41,720 nt of DNA from JBGPJM01 sp041485385 (lineage in GTDB: Bacteria > Planctomycetota > Phycisphaerae > Phycisphaerales > UBA1924): contig JBGPJM010000019.1 in NCBI GenBank assembly GCA_041485385.1, positions 1 to 41,720 on the forward strand, written 5' to 3'. The position numbers were made by a program, and so were the translations under genes. Below are positions 23,824 to 32,389 of the stretch, one piece after another (within the stretch, counting starts at the first letter, position 1; every line of letters starts with the position of its first letter). Under the pieces are notes generated by a model, which was not told the origin of the DNA, ran no database searches, and worked only from the letters and a program-made list of their open reading frames with translations.

Positions 23824-24987
23824 ATGCCCGCACAGACCGAGCAAGCCCAGCCGCCGTCCGCGGCCGACCCCGTCGGCAACGCCGCCGGTGCGCCCGCCGC
23901 CGATGCGCCCGCCTCCGCCGCCCAGGACGCCGCCGAGCCCGCCGCAACAGCTCCCGTCGCACCTCCCGTCGCTGCCGCCAACGACTCGCCCGACAGCCCC
24001 CAGGGAACAGCCGCTCCCACGCCCGATACGGAGATTCCCGAGACCGCTCCCGTCGCCGAAGCCTGGGAGCCCGACCCCGCCCCCATCGCGGACATCCCCC
24101 CGGTAGCCCCCTCGTCCGGCGCGCGAATCCCCGCTCAGCCGGCCGCGAAAGCCGCCGACCCCGCCGGATCCGGCGAGACGTCCGGCGAGGATTTCGAGGA
24201 TGCCCAGGGGATCCTCGCCCGGCTCGACACGCAAGACGTTCAGGAAAAAACCGTCGCGAAGGCCTCCGCCGGGCCCGCGACCGTCGGCGAGCTCGACTCC
24301 CAACTCGCCGCCAGGGCCCAGCAGGCGATGGCCGACGACGACGACCCCGCGCCCTCGCTCCCCCAACCCAAGCCCCCGCCGCCCGCGCCTCCGCACTCGG
24401 AGCCCCCGGCCCCCGCCCCGGCTGCCGCGCCCAAGCCAGCCGATCCCGTCGTCGCGGCGCCCGCCCCATCGCCGCCGCCCAAGCCCGCGGCAACCCGTGA
24501 GTCGTCCTCCAAGCCGGCCAAGCTTGCGCCGGCCCCGCAGGCAGCGCCGGAGCACGAAGCACAGACCCCCGTCGTCCATGCCTCGGTCCTCCGCCGCCTG
24601 GCCGCTTTCATCGGTCGCATGCTTGTCAAGGCCGCCACACCCCTGGCCGTCCGCTTCAACAGACTCGGCCCCGAGTCGCGCAAGATCGTGAAGCTCACCT
24701 CGGCCGGCACGTTGGCGCAGGCCATCTTCATCTGGTGCTGGCTGCTCTTCGTCCGCTCGCCGCTCCCGGCGGGCGGCAGCATCGACCCGGCCGCCCCCGG
24801 CTCTAACGCCGAGGTCTCGCACAAGGAAGCCCCCCACGCCAAGCCCGGCGCCGAACACGGCGAGAAGAAGGCCGAGGCCGCCCACGCCAAGCCCGCTTCG
24901 AGAAGCAAGAGGCCCAGGAAGCCCGCCCTGCCGCAGACAACGCCCAAGAAGCCCGGCGCCCACGCCAGCGCCGAGAGCGGCCACTAG
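23824..24987 (+). CDS. Pro/Ala-rich single-pass membrane protein
   Basis: A 387-residue low-complexity protein. The first 240 residues are Pro/Ala/Asp-rich and probably disordered. A basic amphipathic stretch (LRRLAAFIGRMLVKAA) and one hydrophobic segment (AQAIFIWCWLLFV, about 299-311) follow; the tail is Lys/Ala-rich with AKPGAEH and AKPASRSK repeats. The start at 23824 (MPAQTEQ) is preferred over 23794, though no strong ribosome-binding site is visible. Ordered residues near the membrane suggest a real protein. Function unknown. Confidence 0.55.
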   Translation: MPAQTEQAQPPSAADPVGNAAGAPAADAPASAAQDAAEPAATAPVAPPVAAANDSPDSPQGTAAPTPDTEIPETAPVAEAWEPDPAPIADIPPVAPSSGARIPAQPAAKAADPAGSGETSGEDFEDAQGILARLDTQDVQEKTVAKASAGPATVGELDSQLAARAQQAMADDDDPAPSLPQPKPPPPAPPHSEPPAPAPAAAPKPADPVVAAPAPSPPPKPAATRESSSKPAKLAPAPQAAPEHEAQTPVVHASVLRRLAAFIGRMLVKAATPLAVRFNRLGPESRKIVKLTSAGTLAQAIFIWCWLLFVRSPLPAGGSIDPAAPGSNAEVSHKEAPHAKPGAEHGEKKAEAAHAKPASRSKRPRKPALPQTTPKKPGAHASAESGH

Positions 24988-25010
24988 CGCCGCCTTTCCG
25001 CGTCGGTTCA

Positions 25011-26618
25011 TCAACATCCCGCGAAGAACGCCGTCAGGAAATCAAAGAAGTCCTGCGAGTTCGTCACCCCGCTGTGGTTGAAGTCCGCGTTCCCCGCGAA
25101 GAAACTCGTCAGGAAATCGAAGAAGTCCTGCGAGTTCAGCGTCCCCGAGTGGTTCCAGTCCGCCGCGCACGTCTCGCACTCGTCGGGGATCCCGTTGTGG
25201 TTGGCGTCCGCCGCCGTCCCCGCCGCGATCTCGCAGCTGTCGGGGATCCCGTTCCCGTTGCAGTCCGCCGCCGTCCCGCCGGCGATCTCCGTCGCGTCCC
25301 CGATCCCGTTGCCGTTGCAGTCGTACTCCCCGATCCGCGTGTAGTACACGTCCTGCTCGTTGTTGAACGTCGCCGCCCACGCCAGGTGCGCCCCCACCCG
25401 GTCGGAGACCAGCTGGTAGTAGTCCCCGATCTTGTTCTGCTGCGGCCAGCCCACCCAGCTGTCCCAGCTCGGGCTGATGGCGACGCTGGGCGACCACGCC
25501 ACGCCCCCGTTGGTCGAGTATGAATACCGCAGGCGCGAAACGTGCGTCACCCCCGGGTTCTCCCGCGTGTCGTTCCACACCACGTCGATCCGCCCGTTGG
25601 GCGCCACCGCCATCGTCCCGAACCACTGCCACGCGTTGTTCCCCGCGGGGTCGTCGTTGACCCGCACCGCCGGGCTCCACGTCACCCCGCCGTCGACGCT
25701 GCGCGAGAACATGATGTCCGCCGGGTCCGTCCCCGCCGGGTCGATCGTCCCCAGCGCGTACACGTTCCCTCGCATCGGCCCGCTGCTGTTGTCCGTCCCG
25801 ACCCACAGCTGCCCGCACAGCCCATCGGGGTTCGGACCGCTCGGGACGCCGAAGATCAGCGACCCGCCCAGCGGCACGGTGTACGGCCCGCTGAAGCTCG
25901 CCGCCACGTCCCCGTTCTGCGCGTCCAGCGACTTGACCACCCGCGGGTTGGTCTGCCCCCCGATGATGTACAACTCCCCGTCCGGCCCGACGCTCTGCGT
26001 CCCCCAGATCGGCGCGCTGGGGATCGCGATCGGGCTCTGGAACGACAGCCCCCCGTCCACCGAGCGCGTAAACGTCATCGTGTTGTTCGGCGCGCAGCAC
26101 GTGCTCCACGACTCGTAGATGTTGTTCCGCCCGATCCCGTTCGTCCGGTCGATCGCCATCCACGACTTGTCCCCCCCGAACGCCGGCGTCGGACCCGCCC
26201 ACGCAATCCCCTCGCTCGTCGACGCGTACAGGTCGCACTGGTACCCCGCGTCGATCCGCAGCGTCAGGTAGAAGAACCGCCCGTCCGCGTTGGAGTCCAG
26301 CACCGGGTCCGAGCGGAAGTTCCCCGCGGCGATCGGTGTGTTCACCGTCCACGTCCGCCCCCCGTCCCGCGAGTACGCGTTCCCCGCCTGCCGGAAGTTG
26401 TTCGTGATCGTGTCGAACTGCCGCCACCCCACCGCCATCCGGTTCGGCGCCAGCGGGTCCACCGCGATCGACGGCTCGTTCGCCGCGTCCGCCGGGATGT
26501 TCTGCCCCATCGCGTTCACGTTCACCTGCCGCGTCAGCGTCGGCTGCGCCCAGGCTCCGGCATGAACACCCAACATCGCCAGACACACCGGCCCGACCGT
26601 GCGCCGAGAAATAATCAT
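25011..26618 (-). CDS. secreted sialidase-like (BNR) protein with GC-type dockerin tail
   Basis: A 535-residue exported protein. The ATG at 26618 has GGAGG seven bases upstream and gives a signal peptide ending GAWAQP. Several Asp-box/BNR-type repeats occur (YSRDGGRTWT, RSVDGGLSF, RSVDGGVTWS, STNGGVAWS), so the main domain is a six-bladed propeller as in sialidases. It is followed by calcium-binding DCNGNGIPDSCE repeats and a duplicated dockerin-like module (NHSGTLNSQDFFDFL / NHSGVTNSQDFFDFL) ending in Gly-Cys. That tail is a planctomycete surface-anchoring or sorting signature. Catalytic residues for sialidase activity were not identified. Confidence 0.85.
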   Translation of the reverse strand: MIISRRTVGPVCLAMLGVHAGAWAQPTLTRQVNVNAMGQNIPADAANEPSIAVDPLAPNRMAVGWRQFDTITNNFRQAGNAYSRDGGRTWTVNTPIAAGNFRSDPVLDSNADGRFFYLTLRIDAGYQCDLYASTSEGIAWAGPTPAFGGDKSWMAIDRTNGIGRNNIYESWSTCCAPNNTMTFTRSVDGGLSFQSPIAIPSAPIWGTQSVGPDGELYIIGGQTNPRVVKSLDAQNGDVAASFSGPYTVPLGGSLIFGVPSGPNPDGLCGQLWVGTDNSSGPMRGNVYALGTIDPAGTDPADIMFSRSVDGGVTWSPAVRVNDDPAGNNAWQWFGTMAVAPNGRIDVVWNDTRENPGVTHVSRLRYSYSTNGGVAWSPSVAISPSWDSWVGWPQQNKIGDYYQLVSDRVGAHLAWAATFNNEQDVYYTRIGEYDCNGNGIGDATEIAGGTAADCNGNGIPDSCEIAAGTAADANHNGIPDECETCAADWNHSGTLNSQDFFDFLTSFFAGNADFNHSGVTNSQDFFDFLTAFFAGC

Positions 26619-26750
26619 GCTGCCGCCTCCATCACAGGCCCATCGCCATCGCGCCCCCCACGTACCCCGGCGGTGCGTCCACCAATGGCGTACCTGGAGT
26701 GTGCCCGAAGAACCCCATCCCCGCCATCCTCTCGCCCCCTTTATCTCTTT

Positions 26751-26780
26751 TCCGTGTCCATCCGCGAAGATCCGCGTCCA
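26751..26780 (-). repeat. 10-nt repeat, GCGGAT family, x3
   Basis: On the plus strand the three units are TCCGTGTCCA, TCCGCGAAGA and TCCGCGTCCA with no gap. The minus-strand form (GCGGATCTTC, GCGGATGGAC) matches the decamers at 34829-34858. The array ends two bases before the argB stop codon. Confidence 0.8.
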
Positions 26781-26782
26781 CA

Positions 26783-27682
26783 TCACGCCAGCACGATCTG
26801 CGTCCCCACCCCCGCGTCCGTGTAGATCTCCAGCAGCACCGAGTGCGGGATCCGCCCGTCGATGATGTGCGCCTTGGGCACCCCCGCCTCCAGCGCGATC
26901 AGGCACGCCTCCACCTTCGGCAGCATCCCCTCCCCGATCACCTCCCGCTCCACCAGCGCGTCGATCTCCGCCCGCGTCAGCGTGCTGGCGTAGCTCGCGG
27001 CGTCCTTCGGCTCCGTCCTGATGCCGTTGGTGTCCGACATCATCACCAGCTTCTCCGCCCTCAGCGCCGCCGCCACCACCCCCGCCGCCGTGTCCGCGTT
27101 GATGTTCAGCTTCCACACCCCGTCCGGCGACCCCTCGCGCGCGATCGCGATCGGCGACAGCACCGGGATATACCCGTCCTCGCAGAGCGCGTGCAGCAAA
27201 ATCGTGTTCACCTCCGTCACGTGCCCCACGAACCCGATGTCGAGCTTCTCCCCGCCGTCCCCGTTCCGGTTCAGGTACAGCCTCTCCCCGAACAGCACGC
27301 AGGATCCCAGCGAGTGCAGCCCGATCGCCGCCGACCCCATGTCGCACAGGTGCTGCACCAGCCCCCGGTTGATCTCGCTCACCAGCACCCTCTCGGCGAT
27401 CTCCAGCGTCGCCCGGTCCGTGTACCGCCGCCCCTGCACGAACCTCGACTCCAGCCCCGCCGCCGTCATCGCCGCCGTGATCGCCTTCCCGCCCCCGTGC
27501 ACGATCACCGGCCTCATCCCCACCGCCGACATGAACGAGATATCCGTCAAGAGCGCCCGCAGCCTGTCCTCGTCCTCCTGCACGCTCCCGCCCACCTTCA
27601 CCACCACGATCTTGTCGCGGAACCGCTGGATATAGCGGTGCGCCTCAATCAGCGCGGCGGCTTTTTCAACGGCGGCGTTCAT
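26783..27682 (-). CDS. argB: acetylglutamate kinase
   Basis: A 299-residue amino-acid kinase that phosphorylates N-acetylglutamate in arginine synthesis. Motifs: VVVKVGGSV (about 26-34), RPVIVHGGGKAI (57-68), the substrate region ESRFVQGRRYTD, WKLNINADTAAG near 191, and VMMSDTNGI near 216 for the nucleotide. The N-terminal helix ahead of the kinase domain (about 20 residues) recalls arginine-sensitive hexameric NAGKs, but feedback control cannot be decided here. No other arg gene is adjacent. A TACAGT hexamer lies eight bases before the ATG. Confidence 0.95.
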   Translation of the reverse strand: MNAAVEKAAALIEAHRYIQRFRDKIVVVKVGGSVQEDEDRLRALLTDISFMSAVGMRPVIVHGGGKAITAAMTAAGLESRFVQGRRYTDRATLEIAERVLVSEINRGLVQHLCDMGSAAIGLHSLGSCVLFGERLYLNRNGDGGEKLDIGFVGHVTEVNTILLHALCEDGYIPVLSPIAIAREGSPDGVWKLNINADTAAGVVAAALRAEKLVMMSDTNGIRTEPKDAASYASTLTRAEIDALVEREVIGEGMLPKVEACLIALEAGVPKAHIIDGRIPHSVLLEIYTDAGVGTQIVLA

Positions 27683-27690
27683 GAATGCTC

Positions 27691-27696
27691 ACTGTA
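27691..27696 (-). promoter_or_regulatory. -10 element TACAGT upstream of argB
   Basis: TACAGT on the minus strand ends eight bases before the ATG at 27682. The leader would be zero to two bases long. Confidence 0.45.
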
Positions 27697-27733
27697 GGCG
27701 ATTGGCCCCGAACCGTGGTGCAGTCTTCCCTCT

Positions 27734-27761
27734 TCGCCTCGATGCCTCATGCCTCGATGCC
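27734..27761 (+). repeat. GCCTCGATGCCTCATGCCTCGATGCC-type repeat
   Basis: A CGCCTCGATGCCTCA unit is repeated as TGCCTCGATGCC, in the divergent spacer between argB and the hydrolase gene. A short example of the degenerate word repeats seen elsewhere in the window. Confidence 0.6.
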
Positions 27762-27865
27762 TTCTTGTCCTTCAACCCTCCCGATCCCCGCCCGCCCTCC
27801 CAGCGAACCCGCACCCCCGCTGCATCCGTACCGCCTCCGGGGTATACCACATGCAGGAGCACCCG

Positions 27866-29362
27866 ATGGTCACCCGACTCCTCGCATACCTCCTTGCACT
27901 CGTCATCCTCCCATGGGCTATCCCCAGCCCAGCAGTCGCCAGTCCCGGATTGCCTTCCTCCCCAATCCAGAATCCCAAATATCCCAAATCCCAAATCCAA
28001 AACTACGACGATCCCCCCCGCCTCCCGCCCGCCCGCGACGCCCCCCGGGGCCGGGTCTTCGCTTGGACTGCCGACGCCGGCTCCGAAGGCGGCAAGCAGG
28101 GCCTCCGCTTCACCTGGGCGCTCCCCAAAGAGCTCGAGGAGGGCAAGCTCTACGACCTGGTCGTCATCTGTCACGGCACCGGCCTGGACTACCGCTGGGG
28201 GCACGCCAACTACCCCCCCGAAGTCTTCCGCCCCCACGACATCGTCGTCTCGGTCGATGGCACCTCGCCCGGGCCCAACGACGCCCGCGTCTTCCTCGGC
28301 GAGCGCAAGGACGCCCTCCTCTTCCGCGACTTCCTCCTCGAGATGGCCCGCGCCTTCCCCGTCAATCGCATCTTCCTCTTCGGCCACAGTCAGGGCAGCT
28401 TCTTCGTCACCTACTTCGCCGGCGAGTTCCCCAGCCTCGCCGAGGGCGTCGTCGCCCACGCCTCCGGCGCCTGGTCCTGGACCAAGACCAAGGCCGGCAC
28501 GCAGCAGGTCCCCATCGTCTTCATGCACGGTACCAAGGATCCCGTCGTCCCCTACGCCCAGAGCGTCGGCGCACGCGACGCCTACACCGAGGACGGCCAC
28601 AAGATGGTCCTCCTCCGCCGCCTTCCCGCCTACAACCACTGGCCCAACGCCGCGCGAGCCAGCGAGTGCATCGATTGGTGCCGCGGCATGAAGTCGCCCG
28701 AGGCCGCCGAGGTCCTCGCCTGCGCGCAGGAGCTCATGCGCGTCAAGCCCCCCGACCAGTACAGCTACCAGTGCGCCCCGCCGTTGGGCGCCGCCCGCCA
28801 GCTGCTCCTCCGACTCCGCCTCCCCGAGGGCGACAAGGCCGCCCCGGAAGACACGACGGGCCAGGACCGCGCCAAGGCCGAGGCCCTGCTCAAGCAGATC
28901 GAGGAGCAGGGCGCCCGCCACGTCGCCGCGCTGAAGAGGTCGGTCGCCTCCCCCGCCGACCTCATCCTCGGCGCCGGCCCCGATGCCGGCGCCTGGCTCG
29001 GCCACCTCCTCTCCCTGCGCGAGGACTTCCGCGGCGTCGAGTCCGTCGAGGCCTACCTCAAGGACATCGGCTGGGCCGAGGCCCGCACCGCCCACCAGGC
29101 CGCCGCGCAGCCGCTGCTCGAAGCCTGGTACTCCGGCAAGCCCGACAAGGAGAAGTTCGAGGCCGTGGTGGACGCGATGCCCAGGTGCTTCCTCGTCGAG
29201 GCCCTCCCCTTCGACCTCGTGCCGCAGATGAGGACCTGGCACGACAAGGCCAAGGACCTCGGCCTCTCCGAGGAGTCGCTGGAGAAGTACGACAACGTCC
29301 CCATCTGGGACGCCGCGTGGCTCAAGGGCCAGGACAAGTACGCCGAGATCTGGAAGAAGTGA
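27866..29362 (+). CDS. secreted alpha/beta hydrolase
   Basis: A 498-residue protein. The ATG at 27866 has CAGGAG seven bases upstream and starts MVTRLLAYLLALV, a good signal peptide. The hydrolase domain shows LYDLVVICHGTG (oxyanion-hole strand), the nucleophile elbow GHSQG, the acid in HGTKDPVVPY, and a His in AYNHWP, so a complete Ser-Asp-His triad is plausible, as in feruloyl-esterase or dienelactone-hydrolase-like families. A helical C-terminal half of about 200 residues is unusual. The linker after the signal is encoded by an AATCCCAAAT-type repeat (27961-28003). The ATG at 27851 is an alternative start. Confidence 0.78.
   Translation: MVTRLLAYLLALVILPWAIPSPAVASPGLPSSPIQNPKYPKSQIQNYDDPPRLPPARDAPRGRVFAWTADAGSEGGKQGLRFTWALPKELEEGKLYDLVVICHGTGLDYRWGHANYPPEVFRPHDIVVSVDGTSPGPNDARVFLGERKDALLFRDFLLEMARAFPVNRIFLFGHSQGSFFVTYFAGEFPSLAEGVVAHASGAWSWTKTKAGTQQVPIVFMHGTKDPVVPYAQSVGARDAYTEDGHKMVLLRRLPAYNHWPNAARASECIDWCRGMKSPEAAEVLACAQELMRVKPPDQYSYQCAPPLGAARQLLLRLRLPEGDKAAPEDTTGQDRAKAEALLKQIEEQGARHVAALKRSVASPADLILGAGPDAGAWLGHLLSLREDFRGVESVEAYLKDIGWAEARTAHQAAAQPLLEAWYSGKPDKEKFEAVVDAMPRCFLVEALPFDLVPQMRTWHDKAKDLGLSEESLEKYDNVPIWDAAWLKGQDKYAEIWKK
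27961..28003 (+). repeat. intragenic AATCCCAAAT repeat
   Basis: ATCCCAAAT/CCCAAATCC units follow each other with 7- to 9-nt spacing. In the hydrolase frame they encode IQNPKYPKSQIQN, a polar stretch between the signal peptide and the mature domain. AT-rich compared with its surroundings. Confidence 0.75.
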
Positions 29363-29384
29363 ATCAAGGATCTGCTCCTCCATG

Positions 29385-29411
29385 GGTCCCATAGGTCCCA
29401 TACGTCCTATG
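29385..29411 (+). repeat. 9-nt repeat GGTCCCATA x3
   Basis: GGTCCCATA, GGTCCCATA and CGTCCTATG are head-to-tail in the spacer between convergent genes. The unit is a variant of GGTCTTATG at 39394-39447. Confidence 0.7.
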
Positions 29412-29441
29412 CGTGCGATCTCCATTGCGCCATTCACCCCT

Positions 29442-30317
29442 TCACCCCAGCCTCTTCCTCCAATACTCCAGCTTCTCCCGCTGCGTCAGGTCGTACCACA
29501 GCGGCGTCACCGTGATGCACCGCTCGTGCAGCGCCTGCACGTCGCTCCCGTGCTCGGTCACGCGGAAGTCCAGCCCGTGCCCCGTCGCCCAGTAGTACAC
29601 ATCCCCCGCCGGGCTCACCCGCCTCTCGTACGCGTCGTTCAGCCCGTGCGTGTTCATCGGGCACACCCGGATCGGCGGCATCGGCCCCTCCTCCTCGGTG
29701 ACCGGCACGTTGATGCTGATGCACGAGTGCGCCGCCGGCAGCCCCTCCTTCACCACCGCCTCGATCGCCCGGCGCGCTCGCCCCGCCGCCACGTCGAACC
29801 GCGCCAGCCCCTTCCCCATGTGCAGGCTCACCGCGATCGCCGGGATCCCCAGGAACGCCGCCTCCAGCGCCGCGGCCACCGTCCCCGAATAAATCACGTT
29901 GATCCCCACGTTCGCCCCCGCGTTCATCCCCGAGATCACCAGGTCCGGCCTCGACCCCTCTCCGAACTTCTCCGGCCACAGCTGCGAGATCGCCAGCTTC
30001 ACGCAGTCCGCCGGCCGCCCGTCCACCGCCAGCCCCACGACACCCCCCCCGGCCCCGCCGGCGCTCCCTCCCGTCCCGACCCGCAGCGGCTCCTCGCGCA
30101 CCATCAGCGGCTCGTGGAACGTCACCCCGTGGCTCGTCGCCGACTGCACCGTCAAGGGCGCGATCGGCAGCACCACGTGCCGCGGCGAGCGCGTGGTCGT
30201 GTCCTTGTTGTCCGGCAACGGCCCGCCGAACTCCCCGCCCACGTCCGTCAACGCGTCGTACATCGCCCCAAGCCCCGGCGCTCGGATCCCGTCGTCGTTC
30301 GTCAGCAGGATGCGCAT
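29442..30317 (-). CDS. surE: 5'/3'-nucleotidase SurE
   Basis: A 291-residue SurE phosphatase. The ATG at 30317 starts MRILLTNDDGIRAPG, with metal-binding D8-D9. QSATS at 58-62 and N132 in GMNAGANVG complete the metal site, and IYSGTVAAALEAAFLGIPAIAVS follows. Against the usual enzyme there are about 18 extra residues between the first helix and the VVLPIAP strand, and a Gly-rich insert at 81-95. SurE removes phosphate from nucleotides under stress. TATGGT lies six bases upstream of the ATG. Confidence 0.94.
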   Translation of the reverse strand: MRILLTNDDGIRAPGLGAMYDALTDVGGEFGGPLPDNKDTTTRSPRHVVLPIAPLTVQSATSHGVTFHEPLMVREEPLRVGTGGSAGGAGGGVVGLAVDGRPADCVKLAISQLWPEKFGEGSRPDLVISGMNAGANVGINVIYSGTVAAALEAAFLGIPAIAVSLHMGKGLARFDVAAGRARRAIEAVVKEGLPAAHSCISINVPVTEEEGPMPPIRVCPMNTHGLNDAYERRVSPAGDVYYWATGHGLDFRVTEHGSDVQALHERCITVTPLWYDLTQREKLEYWRKRLG

Positions 30318-30323
30318 CGGGCA

Positions 30324-30329
30324 ACCATA
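30324..30329 (-). promoter_or_regulatory. -10 element TATGGT, leaderless start predicted
   Basis: TATGGT on the minus strand ends exactly six bases before the surE ATG. No Shine-Dalgarno sequence is present. Confidence 0.45.
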
Positions 30330-30457
30330 GGTGACGTGCCCGCCGACCTGCCCCTGCGCTGCGCCGGCGCCCGCCGTCAAGCCCCCGCCCCCGGAATCCC
30401 ATACTATCTCGCTCCCCCCCTCCCGCCGCACAAGGCTCAATTGTCGCCCCCCCCGCC

Positions 30458-31861
30458 GTGTGTGCGTTCCCCCAAGAGCCACGCTTGAACTTCAAGAACA
30501 CCATCCTCGACGCCGTCGGCAACACCCCGCTGGTCCGGCTCAACAAGGTCGCCCTCCCCGGTTCCGCCACCGTGCTGGTCAAGTGCGAGTACATGAACCC
30601 CACCGGCTCCATCAAGGACCGCATGGCCCTGCACATCTTGAACGAGGCCGAGAAGGCCGGCAAGGTCCGCCCCGGCGGCACCATCGTCGAGAACACCTCC
30701 GGCAACACCGGCCTGGGCGTCGCCATGTGGGCCGCCGTCAAGGGGTACAAGTGCGTCTTCACGATGCCCGACAAGATGAGCATCGAGAAGGTCAACATGC
30801 TCAAGGCCTTCGGCGCCGAGGTGGTCATCACCCCCACCGATGTCCCCGGCGACTCCCCCCAGCACTACGTCGAGACCGCCAAGCGCATCGCCCGCGAAAC
30901 CCCCGGCGCCTTTTACGTCAACCAGTACCACTGCAAGGAGAACATCGACGCCCACGAGCTGCTCACCGGCCCCGAGGTCTACCGCGACACCGATGGCAAG
31001 TTTGATGCCTTCGTCGCCGGCACCGGCACCGGCGGCACCGTCTCCGGCGTCGGGCGCTTTCTCAAGAAAAAAGCCCCGCACATCAAGGTCATCGGCGTCG
31101 ACCCCATCGGCTCGGTCCACTACCACTACTTTTACACCAAGACCATGCCCACCCCCCACGTCTACAAGGTCGAGGGCATCGGCGAGGACATCCTCTGCGA
31201 CGCCATGGACTACTCCGTCGTCGACGAGATGCACCAGGTCAACGACAAGGAGTCCTTCACCATGGCCCGGCGCCTGGTCCGCGAGGAGGGCCTCTTCTGC
31301 GGCGGCTCCTCCGGCTCCAACGTCCACATCGCCCTCAAGGTCGCCAAGGCGCTCGGCCCCGGCAAGACCGTCGTCACCGTCCTGCCTGATTCCGCCACGC
31401 GCTACATCACCAAGTTCCTCTCCGACGCCTGGATGAAGGACTACGGCTTCCTCGAACCCACCCAGGACCTGGGCCTCGTCGAGGACCTGCTGGCCGCCAA
31501 GGCCCACCTCAAGCAGGTCGTCACCCTCCGCGAGACCGACCCGGTCTCCGCCATCATCTCCCGGCTCCAGGAGTTCGGCGTCTCCCAGATCCCCATCACG
31601 GATGCCGCCGGCAAGCCCGTCTCCATCGTCCACGAGGTCGATCTCCTCCGCGGCCTCCAGGCCGGCAAGATCACCACCTCCTCCCCCGCCAAGTCCATCG
31701 CCCACACCATCGGCGGCCTGATCTACCCCAAGGCCCGCATCGAGGAGCTCTACCGCATCTTCGAGACCGACCAGGTCGCCATCGTGGTCGACAACCAGAA
31801 GATCACCGGCGTCGTGTCGCAGATCGATCTCATCGAGTACCTTTCGAAGCGGGCGAAGTAG
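30458..31861 (+). CDS. cystathionine beta-synthase (PLP domain plus CBS pair)
   Basis: A 467-residue enzyme counted from the GTG at 30458; a TTG at 30485 giving MNFKNTILDAVGNTP is an attractive alternative start. The fold-II PLP domain has the Schiff-base lysine K53 in NPTGSIKDRM, the SGNTG loop at 81-85 and the phosphate-binding GTGTGGT at 188-194. Two CBS domains fill about residues 345-462 (VVTLRETDPVSAIISRLQEFGVSQIPIT and the second ending VSQIDLIEYL). It condenses serine and homocysteine, or works as a cysteine-synthase-like enzyme; the CBS pair may sense adenosyl ligands. No heme domain is present. Confidence 0.92.
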   Translation: MCAFPQEPRLNFKNTILDAVGNTPLVRLNKVALPGSATVLVKCEYMNPTGSIKDRMALHILNEAEKAGKVRPGGTIVENTSGNTGLGVAMWAAVKGYKCVFTMPDKMSIEKVNMLKAFGAEVVITPTDVPGDSPQHYVETAKRIARETPGAFYVNQYHCKENIDAHELLTGPEVYRDTDGKFDAFVAGTGTGGTVSGVGRFLKKKAPHIKVIGVDPIGSVHYHYFYTKTMPTPHVYKVEGIGEDILCDAMDYSVVDEMHQVNDKESFTMARRLVREEGLFCGGSSGSNVHIALKVAKALGPGKTVVTVLPDSATRYITKFLSDAWMKDYGFLEPTQDLGLVEDLLAAKAHLKQVVTLRETDPVSAIISRLQEFGVSQIPITDAAGKPVSIVHEVDLLRGLQAGKITTSSPAKSIAHTIGGLIYPKARIEELYRIFETDQVAIVVDNQKITGVVSQIDLIEYLSKRAK

Positions 31862-31878
31862 GTGGAAGGCGGGTGGAA

Positions 31879-32011
31879 GCGACGGAGCGACGAAGCGACG
31901 GAGGGGGGGGAAGAGAAGAGTCGCATCCGCAAACCAACTTCGTGTTGTGCGCCCGAGCATTTGTCCCTCCCTTCGTCGCTCCGTCGCTCCGTCGCTCCGT
32001 CGCTCCGTCGC
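31879..32011. repeat. inverted arrays of the octamer GCGACGGA
   Basis: Three copies (GCGACGGA, GCGACGAA, GCGACGGA) at 31879-31902 face five reverse-complement copies (TTCGTCGC then four TCCGTCGC) at 31972-32011. The arms can form a long stem around a loop of about 70 bases, just downstream of the cystathionine synthase gene. Confidence 0.85.
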
Positions 32012-32028
32012 TTTCCAGCTCCTTGCAG

Positions 32029-32034
32029 TACACT
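32029..32034 (+). promoter_or_regulatory. -10 element TACACT
   Basis: TACACT ends seven bases before the ATG at 32042, immediately downstream of the GCGACGGA repeat, predicting a leaderless or nearly leaderless mRNA. Confidence 0.5.
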
Positions 32035-32041
32035 GCCCCCC

Positions 32042-32296
32042 ATGCCCTCCGACCTCACCCCCATCCGCGCTCCCGACCTCCGGGAGCGCCTGCACGAGTG
32101 CATCCATGAGTGCGTGCACTCCGGTCGCCGGTTCATGGTGGCGCTGGATTCGCGCCACGAGGCGGTGCTGGTGAGCCGCGCCGACCTGGAGGCGCTCGTC
32201 GCGGCGGCACGCCCCGGCGAATCGCCCGGCCTGTCCGCCGAGCTGCACCGGCTGCGCACCATCTTCGCCGACCCGGACGGGCGAGAGCCGGTCTGA
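32042..32296 (+). CDS. small protein resembling Phd/YefM antitoxins
   Basis: An 84-residue protein. The core RRFMVALDSRHEAVLVSRADLEAL resembles the strand-strand-helix part of Phd/YefM antitoxins, where a GxPVAVLVS strand precedes a helix; the amphipathic N-terminal helix (LRERLHECIHECVHSG) is compatible. No toxin gene follows: the next gene is a methyltransferase. It could be an orphan antitoxin-like regulator. The resemblance is moderate and unverified. Confidence 0.6.
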   Translation: MPSDLTPIRAPDLRERLHECIHECVHSGRRFMVALDSRHEAVLVSRADLEALVAAARPGESPGLSAELHRLRTIFADPDGREPV

Positions 32297-32389
32297 CCCC
32301 CCCTCCCCCTCCTCCCTCCCATCCCGCCGCCGCCGGCGTGCAGTCGCGCCCGGCCCTTCATACCATCCCGCTCTTCGCGGAGAGCCGAG

